From G963667425 sp963667425 [NCBI: bacterium] (GTDB taxonomy: Bacteria > UBP6 > UBA1177): a stretch of DNA of 64,000 nt. Numbering within the stretch: position 1 is the stretch's first letter; each line of letters starts with the position of its first letter. The DNA lies in NCBI GenBank assembly GCA_963667425.1, contig OY763407.1, forward strand, positions 248,001 to 312,000, written 5' to 3'. The notes under the pieces are model-generated. The model was given only the letters and a program-made list of their open reading frames with translations, did not search any database and was not told the DNA's origin. The translations under genes and the position numbers were made by a program. This document shows, one piece after another, positions 9,041 to 17,690 of the stretch.

Positions 9041-9910
9041 ATGAGGTTTGTTTTAGCTTTTTTTATTTTATTTCCGCTTTTGCTTACTGCCGCTGATATC
9101 GTTATTCCTCAGGGATGGGAGGAACTTGTTAACAATGAACAGCTTAATTGGCTTGAGAAGAAAGTTAATGAAACTGTTGTTACAGCTGTAAAAACTTCTA
9201 AAGTTTCTCTTACTAAGATGGATGACTACCTTTATCTTCAGATAACACCTAACTATGTTTATGTGGGCGATGATTCCGATGAGCGTCTTGCAATGGACAT
9301 AAGTGATGCTTTAGGTTCTGTAAATGGAAGCAGAGATGGTGTTTTTATGAATCTTAACTGGTATGAACTTTATACCCAGAAGCTTCCTTTTAATAAACGT
9401 CTGCCTGATTCTGTTAAAGTTGTTCCTTCTTTTAATTTCTATCCAGTAAAGGGTGAGCTTTCATTAGATATAACTTTTTTCTTTGAATTAAATAAACTTA
9501 CAGGGATGGTTTATTCTTCTCTTGCTACAAATAAGGAACTTAAACTTATATATAATAGTGCAAAAAGATTCTATAAAATAGAGTTAACTGGTTTGAAAAC
9601 ACATTTCTTTGTCCATATTCCGAACATTGTTTATGAAATTGCCTATACAGGAAATACTTTTGAATCTATTATAGGTGATAAAATAAAGGAACTTAATCTT
9701 GTTTTCAGCGTTATGAAAAAATATGAACCTATAATAGAAAAGAACGAAAAGCTCTCTTATGATGGACGTTATCTTAAAGGTGATAAAATTTTTGTAGATA
9801 TATGGTTCCTGTATGATTATCTTGAAAAAAACAAATTAAATGCAGATACTGTTTTTGCCGATATTCTAAATGGTAAAGCTATAGAAATTAAAGGAGCAGA
9901 GAAAAAATAA
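9041..9910 (+). CDS. Exported protein of unknown function
   Basis: A clear N-terminal signal peptide (MRFVLAFFILFPLLLTAAD) precedes a 270-residue mature part without transmembrane segments. I recognise no domain. The sequence alternates charged and aromatic residues and has no cysteines, consistent with a soluble periplasmic protein. It has a good RBS (AAGGAG) and a plausible promoter. It ends one base before the next gene, so it is probably co-transcribed and translationally coupled with the zinc-ribbon membrane protein and the OmpA-like lipoprotein. An envelope function is inferred from this context only. Confidence 0.8.
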   Translation: MRFVLAFFILFPLLLTAADIVIPQGWEELVNNEQLNWLEKKVNETVVTAVKTSKVSLTKMDDYLYLQITPNYVYVGDDSDERLAMDISDALGSVNGSRDGVFMNLNWYELYTQKLPFNKRLPDSVKVVPSFNFYPVKGELSLDITFFFELNKLTGMVYSSLATNKELKLIYNSAKRFYKIELTGLKTHFFVHIPNIVYEIAYTGNTFESIIGDKIKELNLVFSVMKKYEPIIEKNEKLSYDGRYLKGDKIFVDIWFLYDYLEKNKLNADTVFADILNGKAIEIKGAEKK

Positions 9911-10612
9911 ATGGTCAGATGTATAAGATGTGGTCTGGAAAATAGAGATCTGCGTTACTGTTCCGGTTGTGGTTCAATTATTGTTAAAGAAGAAAAGGAA
10001 AAGAAAAGTGCTTCTGTAAAAAGGATGAAAGGCGATTTTTCCTCTCTTGCAATATCTGTTATTGATAATATTTTCTCTTCGAATGTTTCTGATGTTGAAT
10101 CTAAAATAGTTTTCAGAAAAACTTCAATAGATATTTCTGAAATGGCTAATAAAAAAGGCGTTTATATCGTTGGAAACAAAAAATGGAGAAAAACTGCACC
10201 ATCAACTTCTTTCTTGATGTATGTCGCTGATATGCTTATTCCTCTGCTTCTTTCAGTATTTTTTGCATCAGGTTCTTTTGCTTATTTTTATACTTCGCTG
10301 ATTTCTTCATTAAAAATTTATTTTGCGACATATTTCTTTTTTTCTTTTGCTGTATGGTTTATTTTTCCGCTTGTTTTTTGTTCAACACCGATAGCGTCCA
10401 TATATAAAGATTATTATCTGGTTCGCGGCGGTTCAGATAATGCTGTACCATCGGCTGCTTCAATTTTCTCATTATGGCTTTATATATTTATATTTTCGTT
10501 TTTTCCTCTGTTCTTTATGGAGATTTTGATTTTTTATATAAGGGGAAAGAAAAGTATTCCTTTTCCTTTTCAGATGACCGGTTTTTTGTATATGAAAAAA
10601 TGTAGGAGGTGA
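9911..10612 (+). CDS. Zinc-ribbon membrane protein
   Basis: The N-terminus has a zinc-ribbon motif with two CxxC pairs (CIRCGLENRDLRYCSGCG). After a charged stretch, the C-terminal half has about three to four hydrophobic spans (residues about 105-125, 135-160 and 185-212), similar in outline to RDD-type membrane proteins. I cannot assign a named family with certainty. The start abuts the preceding stop, and the end overlaps the AGGAGGTGA ribosome binding site of the OmpA-like gene, so these three genes form one unit. Confidence 0.75.
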   Translation: MVRCIRCGLENRDLRYCSGCGSIIVKEEKEKKSASVKRMKGDFSSLAISVIDNIFSSNVSDVESKIVFRKTSIDISEMANKKGVYIVGNKKWRKTAPSTSFLMYVADMLIPLLLSVFFASGSFAYFYTSLISSLKIYFATYFFFSFAVWFIFPLVFCSTPIASIYKDYYLVRGGSDNAVPSAASIFSLWLYIFIFSFFPLFFMEILIFYIRGKKSIPFPFQMTGFLYMKKCRR

Positions 10613-10615
10613 ATT

Positions 10616-11509
10616 TTGAAGAAACTTATACTTACAGCTTTTGTTGTTATGATGGCTGTTTCCTGTGTTACAACTGGAACTTATGAAAATGATATGGCCA
10701 AAAAGCAGGCTGAGATTAATAAGGTTAATCAGGAAAAAGAGGCTCTTGATAAGAAGTATGCTGAACTTATGAAAAAGTCCAAGGAACTTCTTGCTAAAAA
10801 TGACAAAACAGAGTCAGATCTTTCCAAGCTGAGAAATGATTTTCTTGATGCTATGAAATTTAATGACGAACTGAAAGAGAAGGTAAAAAGTCTTGGTTCT
10901 TCTGTAGAAGATCTTAACGAGAAACAAAATACTCTTTCTGCGCAGCGTCAAGGACTTGAAAGTGAGCTTGAAAAGCAGAAATCAGAGCTTGATGAGCTTA
11001 GAAAAATGAAGGAAATTGCAGAAAAACGCAATGCTGAATATGCAGCTATAATGAATAAGCTTAAAAAAATGATAGATGCAGGTGCTCTTACCGTTAAAAT
11101 CAGAAAGGGAAGAATGATTGTAAGTCTTAGCTCTGATATACTTTTTGCTTCAGGGTCAGCTAAGCTTACTGAAAATGGAAATCAGGCTATAATAGATCTT
11201 TCTGATACACTTAAAGATTTAAAGGACAGATCTTTCCTTGTTATCGGGCATTCTGATTCAACACCTATTAAAACAAAAAGATTTCCAAGCAACTGGGAGC
11301 TTAGTTCCCAGAGAGCCATAGAGGTTGTAAAGCTTATGGTGGAATCGGGAGTTGCTCCTGAAATGCTTACAGCATCAGGTTGTGCTGAATTTGATCCTAT
11401 TGCAAATAATGACAATGATGAAGATAAAGCTAAAAACAGACGTGTTGAAATCGTTTTTATGCCAAAAATAGAAGAGCTTCCTGGATTCTCAATGCCTGAA
11501 AGCAAATAA
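10616..11509 (+). CDS. OmpA/MotB-family peptidoglycan-binding lipoprotein with coiled coil
   Basis: A signal peptide with lipobox AVSC (Cys17) is followed by a long coiled coil (about residues 25-145, rich in Lys/Glu/Leu) and a C-terminal OmpA domain (about 150-285). The peptidoglycan-binding signature is visible: ILFASGSAKLTENG, GHSDSTPI, SSQRAIEVVKLMVESG and NRRVEIVF. The start is TTG, supported by the very strong AGGAGGTGA just upstream, which overlaps the previous stop. It is probably an outer-membrane lipoprotein that tethers to the cell wall across the periplasm. Confidence 0.9.
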   Translation: MKKLILTAFVVMMAVSCVTTGTYENDMAKKQAEINKVNQEKEALDKKYAELMKKSKELLAKNDKTESDLSKLRNDFLDAMKFNDELKEKVKSLGSSVEDLNEKQNTLSAQRQGLESELEKQKSELDELRKMKEIAEKRNAEYAAIMNKLKKMIDAGALTVKIRKGRMIVSLSSDILFASGSAKLTENGNQAIIDLSDTLKDLKDRSFLVIGHSDSTPIKTKRFPSNWELSSQRAIEVVKLMVESGVAPEMLTASGCAEFDPIANNDNDEDKAKNRRVEIVFMPKIEELPGFSMPESK

Positions 11510-11527
11510 CTAAGATAAAGAGGTCTT

Positions 11528-13402
11528 ATGGAAAATCAGCAGTTTAAGCCTTATGTTCCTGATACTAAAAATTATTCTGAACTTTCAGTTGTTTCGGTCA
11601 TCCTTGGAATAATTATCGCTGTTGCATTTGGCGGTGCCAATGCTTATCTGGGATTAAGGCTTGGAATGACAGTTTCTGCTTCTATTCCGGCTGCTGTTAT
11701 TTCCATGGGCATTCTAAGAATAATTCTTCGAAGAAAATCTATTCTTGAAAACAATATGGTTCAGACAATAGGTTCTGCCGGAGAATCTTTGGCTGCCGGT
11801 GTTATTTTTACAGTTCCTGCAATTTTTATGTGGGCTAAAGATTATGCTGATATTGATGTGCCGGGTCTTTTAACTGTCACTTTAATGGCTCTTTTTGGCG
11901 GAATTTTAGGTGTTACAATGATGATTCCGCTAAGAAGATTTTTAATTGTTCAGGAACATGGTGTTCTTCTTTACCCTGAAGGTACAGCCTGCGCTGATAT
12001 TTTAATGGCTGGAGAAACAGGTGGATCAAAGGCGCTTAAAGTTTTTGCCGGTCTTGGTGCAGGAACTTTATATAAATTAATCTCAGACGGTTTTAAGCTT
12101 TTTCCTTCTGAAATAGAATGGGAAATTCCAGGATACCGAAATGGAGCAATTGGAGCGGATGTTCAGCCGGCTCTTTTAGGTGTAGGCTTTATTATCGGAC
12201 CAAGAATAGCAGCGTACATGCTTGCCGGAGCTGTGCTTGCATGGCTTGGTTTTATTCCTCTTATAACTATTATGGGGGAACATTCTGCTTCAGTTATTCC
12301 GCCTGCATCAAAGCTTGTTGCAGAGCTCGATTTCTGGGGAATATGGAATCATTATATAAGGTATATTGGAGCCGGCGCTGTAGCTTTTGCCGGCATTATA
12401 AGTCTTATAAAATCACTTCCTATAATAGTAAAATCTTTTATTGCCGCTCTTTCAGGTTTTGGTGTCAGCAGTGCTTCTTTAAAAAGGACTGATAGGGATT
12501 TATCAGTAAAATGGGTTCTTTTTATAACAATTTCCATTATTATATTAATAGCTGTTCTTCCTCAAATTCCTGCAGGAATAGCTGGTGCATTTCTGATTGC
12601 TGTTTTTGCTTTTTTCTTTGTTACAGTCTCTTCCAGAATTGTAGGTGTTGTCGGAAGTTCTTCAAACCCTATAAGCGGAATGACTATTGCTACATTGCTT
12701 TTTACAACTCTGATTTTAAAAGCTCTTGGAATAACAGGAACAGCGGGAATGGTCGCCGCAATTACTGTTGGTGGAATTGTCTGTATTGCGGCAGCTATTG
12801 CAGGAGACACTTCTCAGGATTTAAAGACAGGCTATATCCTTGGTGCCACACCATGGAAACAGCAGGTAGGTGAGTTTATAGGTGTTGTTTTTTCATCTTT
12901 AATGATCGGAACAGTGCTTGTTCTTTTTGATAAGGCATATGGTTTTGGTTCAAAAGAGCTTGCAGCACCGCAGGCTACTCTTATGAAACTTGTTATTGAA
13001 GGTGTTATGAATTCAAATCTTCCATGGGGATTGGTTTTTACAGGTGCTGCTGCTTCAGCTGTTGTTGAGCTTTTGAAAATTCCTTCACTTCCTTTTGCTG
13101 TCGGTCTTTATCTTCCAATTCATTTAAGTACTCCAATAATGATTGGCGGACTAATAAGACACTTTGTTGATAGTAGAAAATGTGAAAAAGAGGAAAAGGA
13201 TTCATTCGTAGAATCAGGTATTTTATATGCTTCAGGTCTTATAGCCGGTGAAGGAATTACAGGTATTTTAATTGCAATTGCTGTCGTTTTAGGTTTTAAG
13301 GCTTCTGATGGAACAATTCTTAGTCCATGGTTTAGTGTGTCAGCATTTATAATCCTGGTTATTTCTCTTTACTATTTTTCTGTGAAAAAAAGAAAAAGAT
13401 AG
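11528..13402 (+). CDS. OPT-family oligopeptide/metal-chelate transporter
   Basis: A 624-residue polytopic membrane protein with about 14-16 hydrophobic spans. The N-terminal signature AFGGANAYLGLRLGMTVSASIPAAVISMGILR and later segments (EGTACADILMAGE; GSSSNPISGMTIAT; AGDTSQDLKTGYILGATPWKQQ) are characteristic of the prokaryotic OPT/YSL-like family. Members move oligopeptides or metal chelates using the proton gradient. It begins 18 bases after the OmpA-like gene with an AGAGG site and may be read from the same transcript. Its end lies 2 bp from the convergent ferredoxin gene, with no strong terminator between them. Confidence 0.93.
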   Translation: MENQQFKPYVPDTKNYSELSVVSVILGIIIAVAFGGANAYLGLRLGMTVSASIPAAVISMGILRIILRRKSILENNMVQTIGSAGESLAAGVIFTVPAIFMWAKDYADIDVPGLLTVTLMALFGGILGVTMMIPLRRFLIVQEHGVLLYPEGTACADILMAGETGGSKALKVFAGLGAGTLYKLISDGFKLFPSEIEWEIPGYRNGAIGADVQPALLGVGFIIGPRIAAYMLAGAVLAWLGFIPLITIMGEHSASVIPPASKLVAELDFWGIWNHYIRYIGAGAVAFAGIISLIKSLPIIVKSFIAALSGFGVSSASLKRTDRDLSVKWVLFITISIIILIAVLPQIPAGIAGAFLIAVFAFFFVTVSSRIVGVVGSSSNPISGMTIATLLFTTLILKALGITGTAGMVAAITVGGIVCIAAAIAGDTSQDLKTGYILGATPWKQQVGEFIGVVFSSLMIGTVLVLFDKAYGFGSKELAAPQATLMKLVIEGVMNSNLPWGLVFTGAAASAVVELLKIPSLPFAVGLYLPIHLSTPIMIGGLIRHFVDSRKCEKEEKDSFVESGILYASGLIAGEGITGILIAIAVVLGFKASDGTILSPWFSVSAFIILVISLYYFSVKKRKR

Positions 13403-13404
13403 AT

Positions 13405-13590
13405 TTATTTATCTACCCTGAATACTGAAAAAGGACAGAATCTGATACATTTACCACAGTTTATGCATTTGGATTCATCAACTTTGGGAGCATCATATCT
13501 GTTTTGAGAAAGAGCACCGGTAGGGCATACTCCTATTGATGGACAGCGGTGATTTTGTGGACATCTTGATTTTTCAACTTTAATACTCAT
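13405..13590 (-). CDS. Small 4Fe-4S ferredoxin-like protein
   Basis: A 61-residue protein with one canonical cluster motif (CINCGKCIRFCP) and a second cysteine group with unusual spacing (C-x5-C-x5-CP), matching the short family of type CPQNH..CP....CP.GA. It could carry one or two 4Fe-4S clusters and act as an electron carrier. AAGGAG lies at correct distance from the ATG. It is the second gene of a two-gene unit behind a thioredoxin-like gene, pointing to redox work, partner unknown. Confidence 0.85.
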   Translation of the reverse strand: MSIKVEKSRCPQNHRCPSIGVCPTGALSQNRYDAPKVDESKCINCGKCIRFCPFSVFRVDK

Positions 13591-13599
13591 TTTAACTCC

Positions 13600-13983
13600 T
13601 TAACAATTTTTACTGTTTGTCTGATTACATTTTTCTGCATAATTTTCAGCTGTTTTGAACAATTTCCTTATTTCTTTTTTTGTCTGAATCCCTGTTGTAC
13701 GGTATATTTCTCTGTTGTTATATAAAATAATTATTGATGGTATTGTATCTACATTGTAAAAAAGGGCTTCTTCAGGTGATTCGGCATAATTTATTTCCTG
13801 AAAATCAATGCTTTTATTTTTTTCTGAAATAATTTCTTTTATTATTTTTCTCTCTTCATTACATGGTGCACACCATGGAGAATAAAAAGAAATAATAGTA
13901 ATATTTTCTCTATGCATGTTTGTTTCAGCATTAATAATACCTGTGATAGATAGAAAAAGTGTCGCAAGAAATAATGTTTTCAT
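13600..13983 (-). CDS. Exported thioredoxin-like protein
   Basis: I start at the ATG ending at 13983 (MKTLFLATLFLSITGIINAE), which gives a signal peptide and has GAGGAG seven bases upstream; the longer frame lacks this. The mature part has a thioredoxin fold with active site WCAPC and the conserved cis-proline region (VDTIPSIIILYNN). At 127 residues it fits a periplasmic thioredoxin. Extra cysteines at the C-terminus (EKCNQTNSKNC) are unusual. It lies upstream of the ferredoxin gene and divergent from a sigma-54 activator. Confidence 0.85.
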   Translation of the reverse strand: MKTLFLATLFLSITGIINAETNMHRENITIISFYSPWCAPCNEERKIIKEIISEKNKSIDFQEINYAESPEEALFYNVDTIPSIIILYNNREIYRTTGIQTKKEIRKLFKTAENYAEKCNQTNSKNC

Positions 13984-14060
13984 TTTTGTCTCCTCAAAAA
14001 AAACGGCATATATAAACAATTCCCGTGCCATAAAAAATGATGATTTTTTTGATTTATTTA

Positions 14061-14119
14061 TTAATTTAAGTTAACTTGTGATTGATGTTAATTTAAGTTT
14101 ATGTAAGTTATATTAACTT
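14061..14119. promoter_or_regulatory. Operator-like repeats between divergent redox genes and sigma-54 activator
   Basis: TTAATTTAAGTT occurs twice (14061-14072 and 14088-14099), 27 bases apart. The first copy runs into the palindrome AAGTTAACTT (14068-14077). A perfect palindrome AAGTTATATTAACTT (14105-14119) lies just ahead of the regulator start. The shared half-site AAGTTA/TAACTT suggests binding sites for one regulator, possibly the adjacent one. This is inference from the pattern. Confidence 0.5.
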
Positions 14120-14129
14120 GGTGGTTGTT

Positions 14130-15458
14130 ATGCGTTATCTGGATATACTTAAAACATTTCCTGTAGCTGCTTTTATAGCAGATGAGTTTTTCAATCTTAT
14201 CTATTTTAATGATATGATGCTTGAGATTTCAGGTGTTTCAAAAAATAATGTAAATAAAAGAGGGCTTGATGCTTTTGAATTTTGTGATGAAAAAGGTGAT
14301 TATATTAATCTTAAAACCTGTTCATGTCTATGTGATGATACAGGCATAGTAATGCAGCGCAATGTGTTTCTGAGAACCGATAGAAATGGACTTAAACCGG
14401 TTTTTATTTCTGCAAAGAATGAGATAAATAGCCATAATGAAAAAATGAAAATATTTGCAGTTACTGATCTTACAAAAATGGAGGGCTGCGGTGTTTTATC
14501 AGCAGGAGATCTTAAATATAAGCCTTTTCATAATATTGCAGGTTCCTCAAAAGAAATGTATAAACTTTATGGTTATATAAAACTTGCCTCGGAAAGTGAT
14601 GTCAATGTTATGATACTTGGAGAAAGTGGAACTGGAAAAGAACTTATTGCTTCTGCTATTCATTATGAATCTAATAGAATGAACAAGCCTTTTCTTCGTA
14701 TAAACTGTTCTGCGCTTGCAGAAAATCTTCTTGAAAGTGAACTGTTTGGTCATGTTAAAGGTTCTTTTACAAGTGCTGTTTCTGATAGAATTGGTAAGTT
14801 TGAGGCGGCTGAGGGAGGAACTCTTTTTCTTGATGAGATAGGAGATATTTCTCCAATTGTTCAGGTGAAGCTTTTAAGAGCTGTACAGGAAAGAATTATA
14901 ACAAGGGTAGGTGAAAATATTGATAGGAAAATTGATATAAGGATTATTGCTGCAACTAATAAAAACCTTAAGAAATTAGTGGATGATGGAGTTTTTCGAG
15001 AAGATTTGTATTACAGGTTAAATGTTTTCCCGATTTTGACTATTCCTTTAAGAGAACGGGTTTTAGATATTCCTGAAACTGTTGATTTTCTTATTGATAA
15101 AATAAATAATTTAAGAAATGCGTCTATTTTGGGAATGACAAAGGAAGCTCTTGATGCTGTAATGAAATATAGCTGGCCTGGAAATGTCAGAGAACTTGAA
15201 AATACTATAGAATATGCATCTGTTTTTAAAAAAAGCGGATATATTGAAATATCAGATATTCCTTTGAATATAAAGAATCAGGAAAAGAGAGAGCTTAAAT
15301 CTGATGGGAAACCAGATTACAGAAGAGCTTATATTAGTAAAGAAGAACTCATTTCAATACTTGATAAGTTTAGTGGAAGCAGAAAGGATACTGCAGAGTA
15401 TTTGGGAATAAGCAGTGTTGCACTCTGGAAAAAGATGAAAAAGTTTAATCTTATCTAA
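14130..15458 (+). CDS. Sigma-54-dependent transcriptional activator (PAS-AAA+-Fis HTH)
   Basis: Residues about 1-110 form a PAS-like sensor with a cysteine cluster (TCSCLC, about residues 64-69). The AAA+ domain (about 135-365) has Walker A GESGTGKE, Walker B TLFLDEIGD and the arginine-finger region FREDLYYRLNVFP. The loop that contacts sigma-54, normally GAFTGA, reads GSFTSA. The C-terminus is a Fis-type HTH (SRKDTAEYLGISSVALWKKMKKF). ATG 14130 is preferred over TTG 14118 because GGTGG sits five bases upstream. The cysteine cluster and divergent redox genes hint at redox sensing, which is inference. The stop overlaps that of the convergent TonB-like gene by 4 bp. Confidence 0.9.
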   Translation: MRYLDILKTFPVAAFIADEFFNLIYFNDMMLEISGVSKNNVNKRGLDAFEFCDEKGDYINLKTCSCLCDDTGIVMQRNVFLRTDRNGLKPVFISAKNEINSHNEKMKIFAVTDLTKMEGCGVLSAGDLKYKPFHNIAGSSKEMYKLYGYIKLASESDVNVMILGESGTGKELIASAIHYESNRMNKPFLRINCSALAENLLESELFGHVKGSFTSAVSDRIGKFEAAEGGTLFLDEIGDISPIVQVKLLRAVQERIITRVGENIDRKIDIRIIAATNKNLKKLVDDGVFREDLYYRLNVFPILTIPLRERVLDIPETVDFLIDKINNLRNASILGMTKEALDAVMKYSWPGNVRELENTIEYASVFKKSGYIEISDIPLNIKNQEKRELKSDGKPDYRRAYISKEELISILDKFSGSRKDTAEYLGISSVALWKKMKKFNLI

Positions 15459-16189
15459 TCTTCAAGTTTAAATGTAACTGCATAGCTTCTTTTGCAGGCT
15501 ACTTTGGTTCCATCTAAAAGCTCTGCAGGAGTAAAAAGACTGTTTTTTACAGCTTTTATAGCAGATTCATTAAATCTCTCATCATCACTTTTCTTTATTG
15601 AAACTATAGATGGAATTCCTGTCGGAGATATTATTATGTTAAAAATAACTTGTCCTTCAATTTCATCGTCTTTTAAATCTTCAGGATATTCAGGTTCAAC
15701 ATATTTTAATAATCTGGGGTTTTTACTTACATGAGCTGGAGAATAAACTTTTTCGCTCTCTTTCGTTAAATTATGAATGTTTTTATTTTCAGATGTTTCA
15801 TCATTTTGCTTTGATGTGCCATTGTTATCTTCAGAAATTAAGGTTTCTACAGGAAGAGCTGTTTTAGGCGATGCTTCTGTAACTATATTTGTTATTTCTC
15901 TATTTATTGGAGGGAGAGTTTTTGCAATTTCCAGGGTTTTCTGATGTTCCTTTTTTTCTTTTTTTACTATTTTTGCCGATTTCTTTATGTCTCTTCTTTT
16001 TACAGGAGCGATAGGTTGCGCTGCAGCTTCTTTTACTTTTTTTTCTGTTTTCATTTCATATATTGAAATTCTCATTGGTGTTTTGCAATCCTTTTTTGTA
16101 TTGTTTGTTCCTGAAGTAAATGCAAAAACAGCACAATGGCAAATAAAAGAAATAAAAATTGCAATGGTGAAAACAGATTTTTCTCTCAT
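15455..16189 (-). CDS. TonB-like energy transducer
   Basis: An N-terminal membrane anchor (about residues 8-26) is followed by a Lys/Glu/Pro-rich periplasmic spacer and a C-terminal TonB domain (about 160-244): YVEPEYPEDLKDDEIEGQVIFNIIISPTGIP ... SAIKAVKNSLFTPA. TonB-domain proteins couple the inner-membrane proton gradient to outer-membrane receptors. I use the second of two adjacent ATGs (ending 16189), five bases after GGAGG. No ExbB/ExbD or receptor gene lies nearby in the window, so it is a solitary TonB paralogue. Confidence 0.88.
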   Translation of the reverse strand: MREKSVFTIAIFISFICHCAVFAFTSGTNNTKKDCKTPMRISIYEMKTEKKVKEAAAQPIAPVKRRDIKKSAKIVKKEKKEHQKTLEIAKTLPPINREITNIVTEASPKTALPVETLISEDNNGTSKQNDETSENKNIHNLTKESEKVYSPAHVSKNPRLLKYVEPEYPEDLKDDEIEGQVIFNIIISPTGIPSIVSIKKSDDERFNESAIKAVKNSLFTPAELLDGTKVACKRSYAVTFKLED

Positions 16190-16431
16190 CATTCCTCCAA
16201 AGCTGAGAATACACAAAGAAATTTAAAAGGCAAAAAAGGAGAGTTAATAATTGGTTAATTGAATGTTTGAAAGCAATTAAAGTCATTTTTATAATTTTAT
16301 AGAATTAATTTTTTATGACTAATAAAAATTTTTATTTAAATGTGTTAAAAAATAGTATTTAACCGATAATGTTATTTCGTTTATAAAATATTACTGTTTT
16401 AAGCAATTTTAAATTGCGTATCCTGCTAATT

Positions 16432-16459
16432 TTGCAAAAATTTTATTTTCTGGTAAAAT
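16432..16459 (+). promoter_or_regulatory. Candidate promoter of the sigma-factor operon
   Basis: TTGCAA, 16-base spacer and TAAAAT, about 65 bases before the sigma gene. The remaining gap from 16190 to 16524 is very AT-rich; I see no gene or clear hairpin in it. Confidence 0.4.
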
Positions 16460-16524
16460 ACATTGTTAATTTGCGGTTGAAGTAGAAAATTTAGAATTTT
16501 TAAATTATTTCTGGTAACAGGGAT

Positions 16525-17082
16525 TTGAAGGAAGATAACGACTTACTGGTTCGTGCCTGTGGTGGAGATACTCGTGCTTTTGAGACGCTTGTAAAATCCA
16601 GGTATGATAAATATTTCGCTTTTGCGCTCTCTTTTTCTGGTGGTAATTATAACAATGCCAGAGATGTACTTCAAAATGCACTGCTTAAATCTTTTATTGC
16701 TATAAAAAAGTTTAAAATGCAGAGTTCTTTTGATACCTGGATGTGGAAAATTATAAAAAATGAATATGTGGCTTCGGCAAATAAAAAAAATGTAAGAAAT
16801 AAAATATATGCCGAAGACCTCTCTTATGATTTTGAAGATGTTTCCGTTAATCATGTTGATGATCTTGTTGAAATGGAAAGGCATTGTAAACTTTATGAAC
16901 TTCTTGGAGAAATGCCTTTAAAATATAGAGAAGCTATAGTCCTTATTGATATTAATGAGCTTTCATATGAAGATGCCTCTGTTTTAGCAGGTGTTTCAAA
17001 AACAGCAATATGTTCAAGATATTTAAGAGGAAGAAAAATGCTTTTTACCCTTATGGAAAAACATTCTAAGTGGTTCGTTTAA
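16525..17082 (+). CDS. ECF-type RNA polymerase sigma factor
   Basis: A 185-residue sigma-70 family protein. Region 2 is at about residues 10-85 (LVRACGGDTRAFETLVKSRYDKYFAFALSF; NNARDVLQNALLKSFIAIKKF; FDTWMWKIIKNEY) and region 4 at about 125-180 (LPLKYREAIVLIDINELSYEDASVLAGVSKTAICSRYLRGRKML-type pattern, here starting MPLKYREA). The only reasonable start in frame is TTG 16525; the purine-rich AGGGA is only one base away, so initiation is probably weak. It heads a plus-strand operon ending with a zinc-finger anti-sigma factor and a lipoprotein. Confidence 0.9.
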   Translation: MKEDNDLLVRACGGDTRAFETLVKSRYDKYFAFALSFSGGNYNNARDVLQNALLKSFIAIKKFKMQSSFDTWMWKIIKNEYVASANKKNVRNKIYAEDLSYDFEDVSVNHVDDLVEMERHCKLYELLGEMPLKYREAIVLIDINELSYEDASVLAGVSKTAICSRYLRGRKMLFTLMEKHSKWFV

Positions 17083-17688
17083 ATGAGAAAGTTTTGTTTT
17101 TTTATTACAGTGCTGATGTTTTTTCTACTTTGGGGAGAAAGCTTATTTAATATAAAAAGTTATGCTATTGTTGAAAATGGCAGAAACATTGATGGTTGGG
17201 AAGCTGGTTTTAAAGAGATAGATAAATTGAAATCTGAGCAGACAGCTTCTGATACTGATGAAGTTTCAGACGAAGATGTAAAAAATGATTCTGATGGAGC
17301 ACTTAAAAACTCAGGCACAACAGTGAATAATTCCAAGATTGAATCCCCTGTTAAAAAAGAGAAAGATAATTCTTCAGTTAAACGTGAAAGAACAACAAAT
17401 GAAAACAAGTTTCAGGATAAAAAAAGTAACACTGAAATTGAACTTGAAGAAGAGATAAAAAAATCACATGATCAGGTACTTATAAAATCTCAAGATCAGA
17501 ATAATAAAGGTATTGTGCTGACTGAAAAAGAAACAAAAACCGAAAATGAAGAGAAATCTATTAAAAAGAATAATGATAAAAATGATGAAGATGAATTCCC
17601 TGATGATGAGTATGATATTGATAGAGAAACAATCAAGAAACTCAGAAAAGGCAAGTTAATGAAAAGTAAGAATAGAAGAGGACTTTAA
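17083..17688 (+). CDS. Exported, highly charged low-complexity protein
   Basis: A signal peptide or N-terminal anchor (MRKFCFFITVLMFFLLWGESLF) precedes about 175 residues made mostly of Lys, Glu, Asp, Asn and Ser, with acidic blocks (DTDEVSDEDVKND; NDEDEFPDDEYDIDRE) and a basic C-terminus. No domain is recognisable; it is probably intrinsically disordered. The start immediately follows the sigma-factor stop, so it is translationally coupled. The SDED-type acidic run resembles linkers in several secreted proteins elsewhere in the window. Function unknown. Confidence 0.7.
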   Translation: MRKFCFFITVLMFFLLWGESLFNIKSYAIVENGRNIDGWEAGFKEIDKLKSEQTASDTDEVSDEDVKNDSDGALKNSGTTVNNSKIESPVKKEKDNSSVKRERTTNENKFQDKKSNTEIELEEEIKKSHDQVLIKSQDQNNKGIVLTEKETKTENEEKSIKKNNDKNDEDEFPDDEYDIDRETIKKLRKGKLMKSKNRRGL

Positions 17689-17690
17689 CT

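Noticed and set aside
13384-13425. Terminator between the OPT transporter and ferredoxin genes
   Set aside because: Only a 5-bp TAGAT/ATCTA stem without a GC core or T tract; too weak to call.
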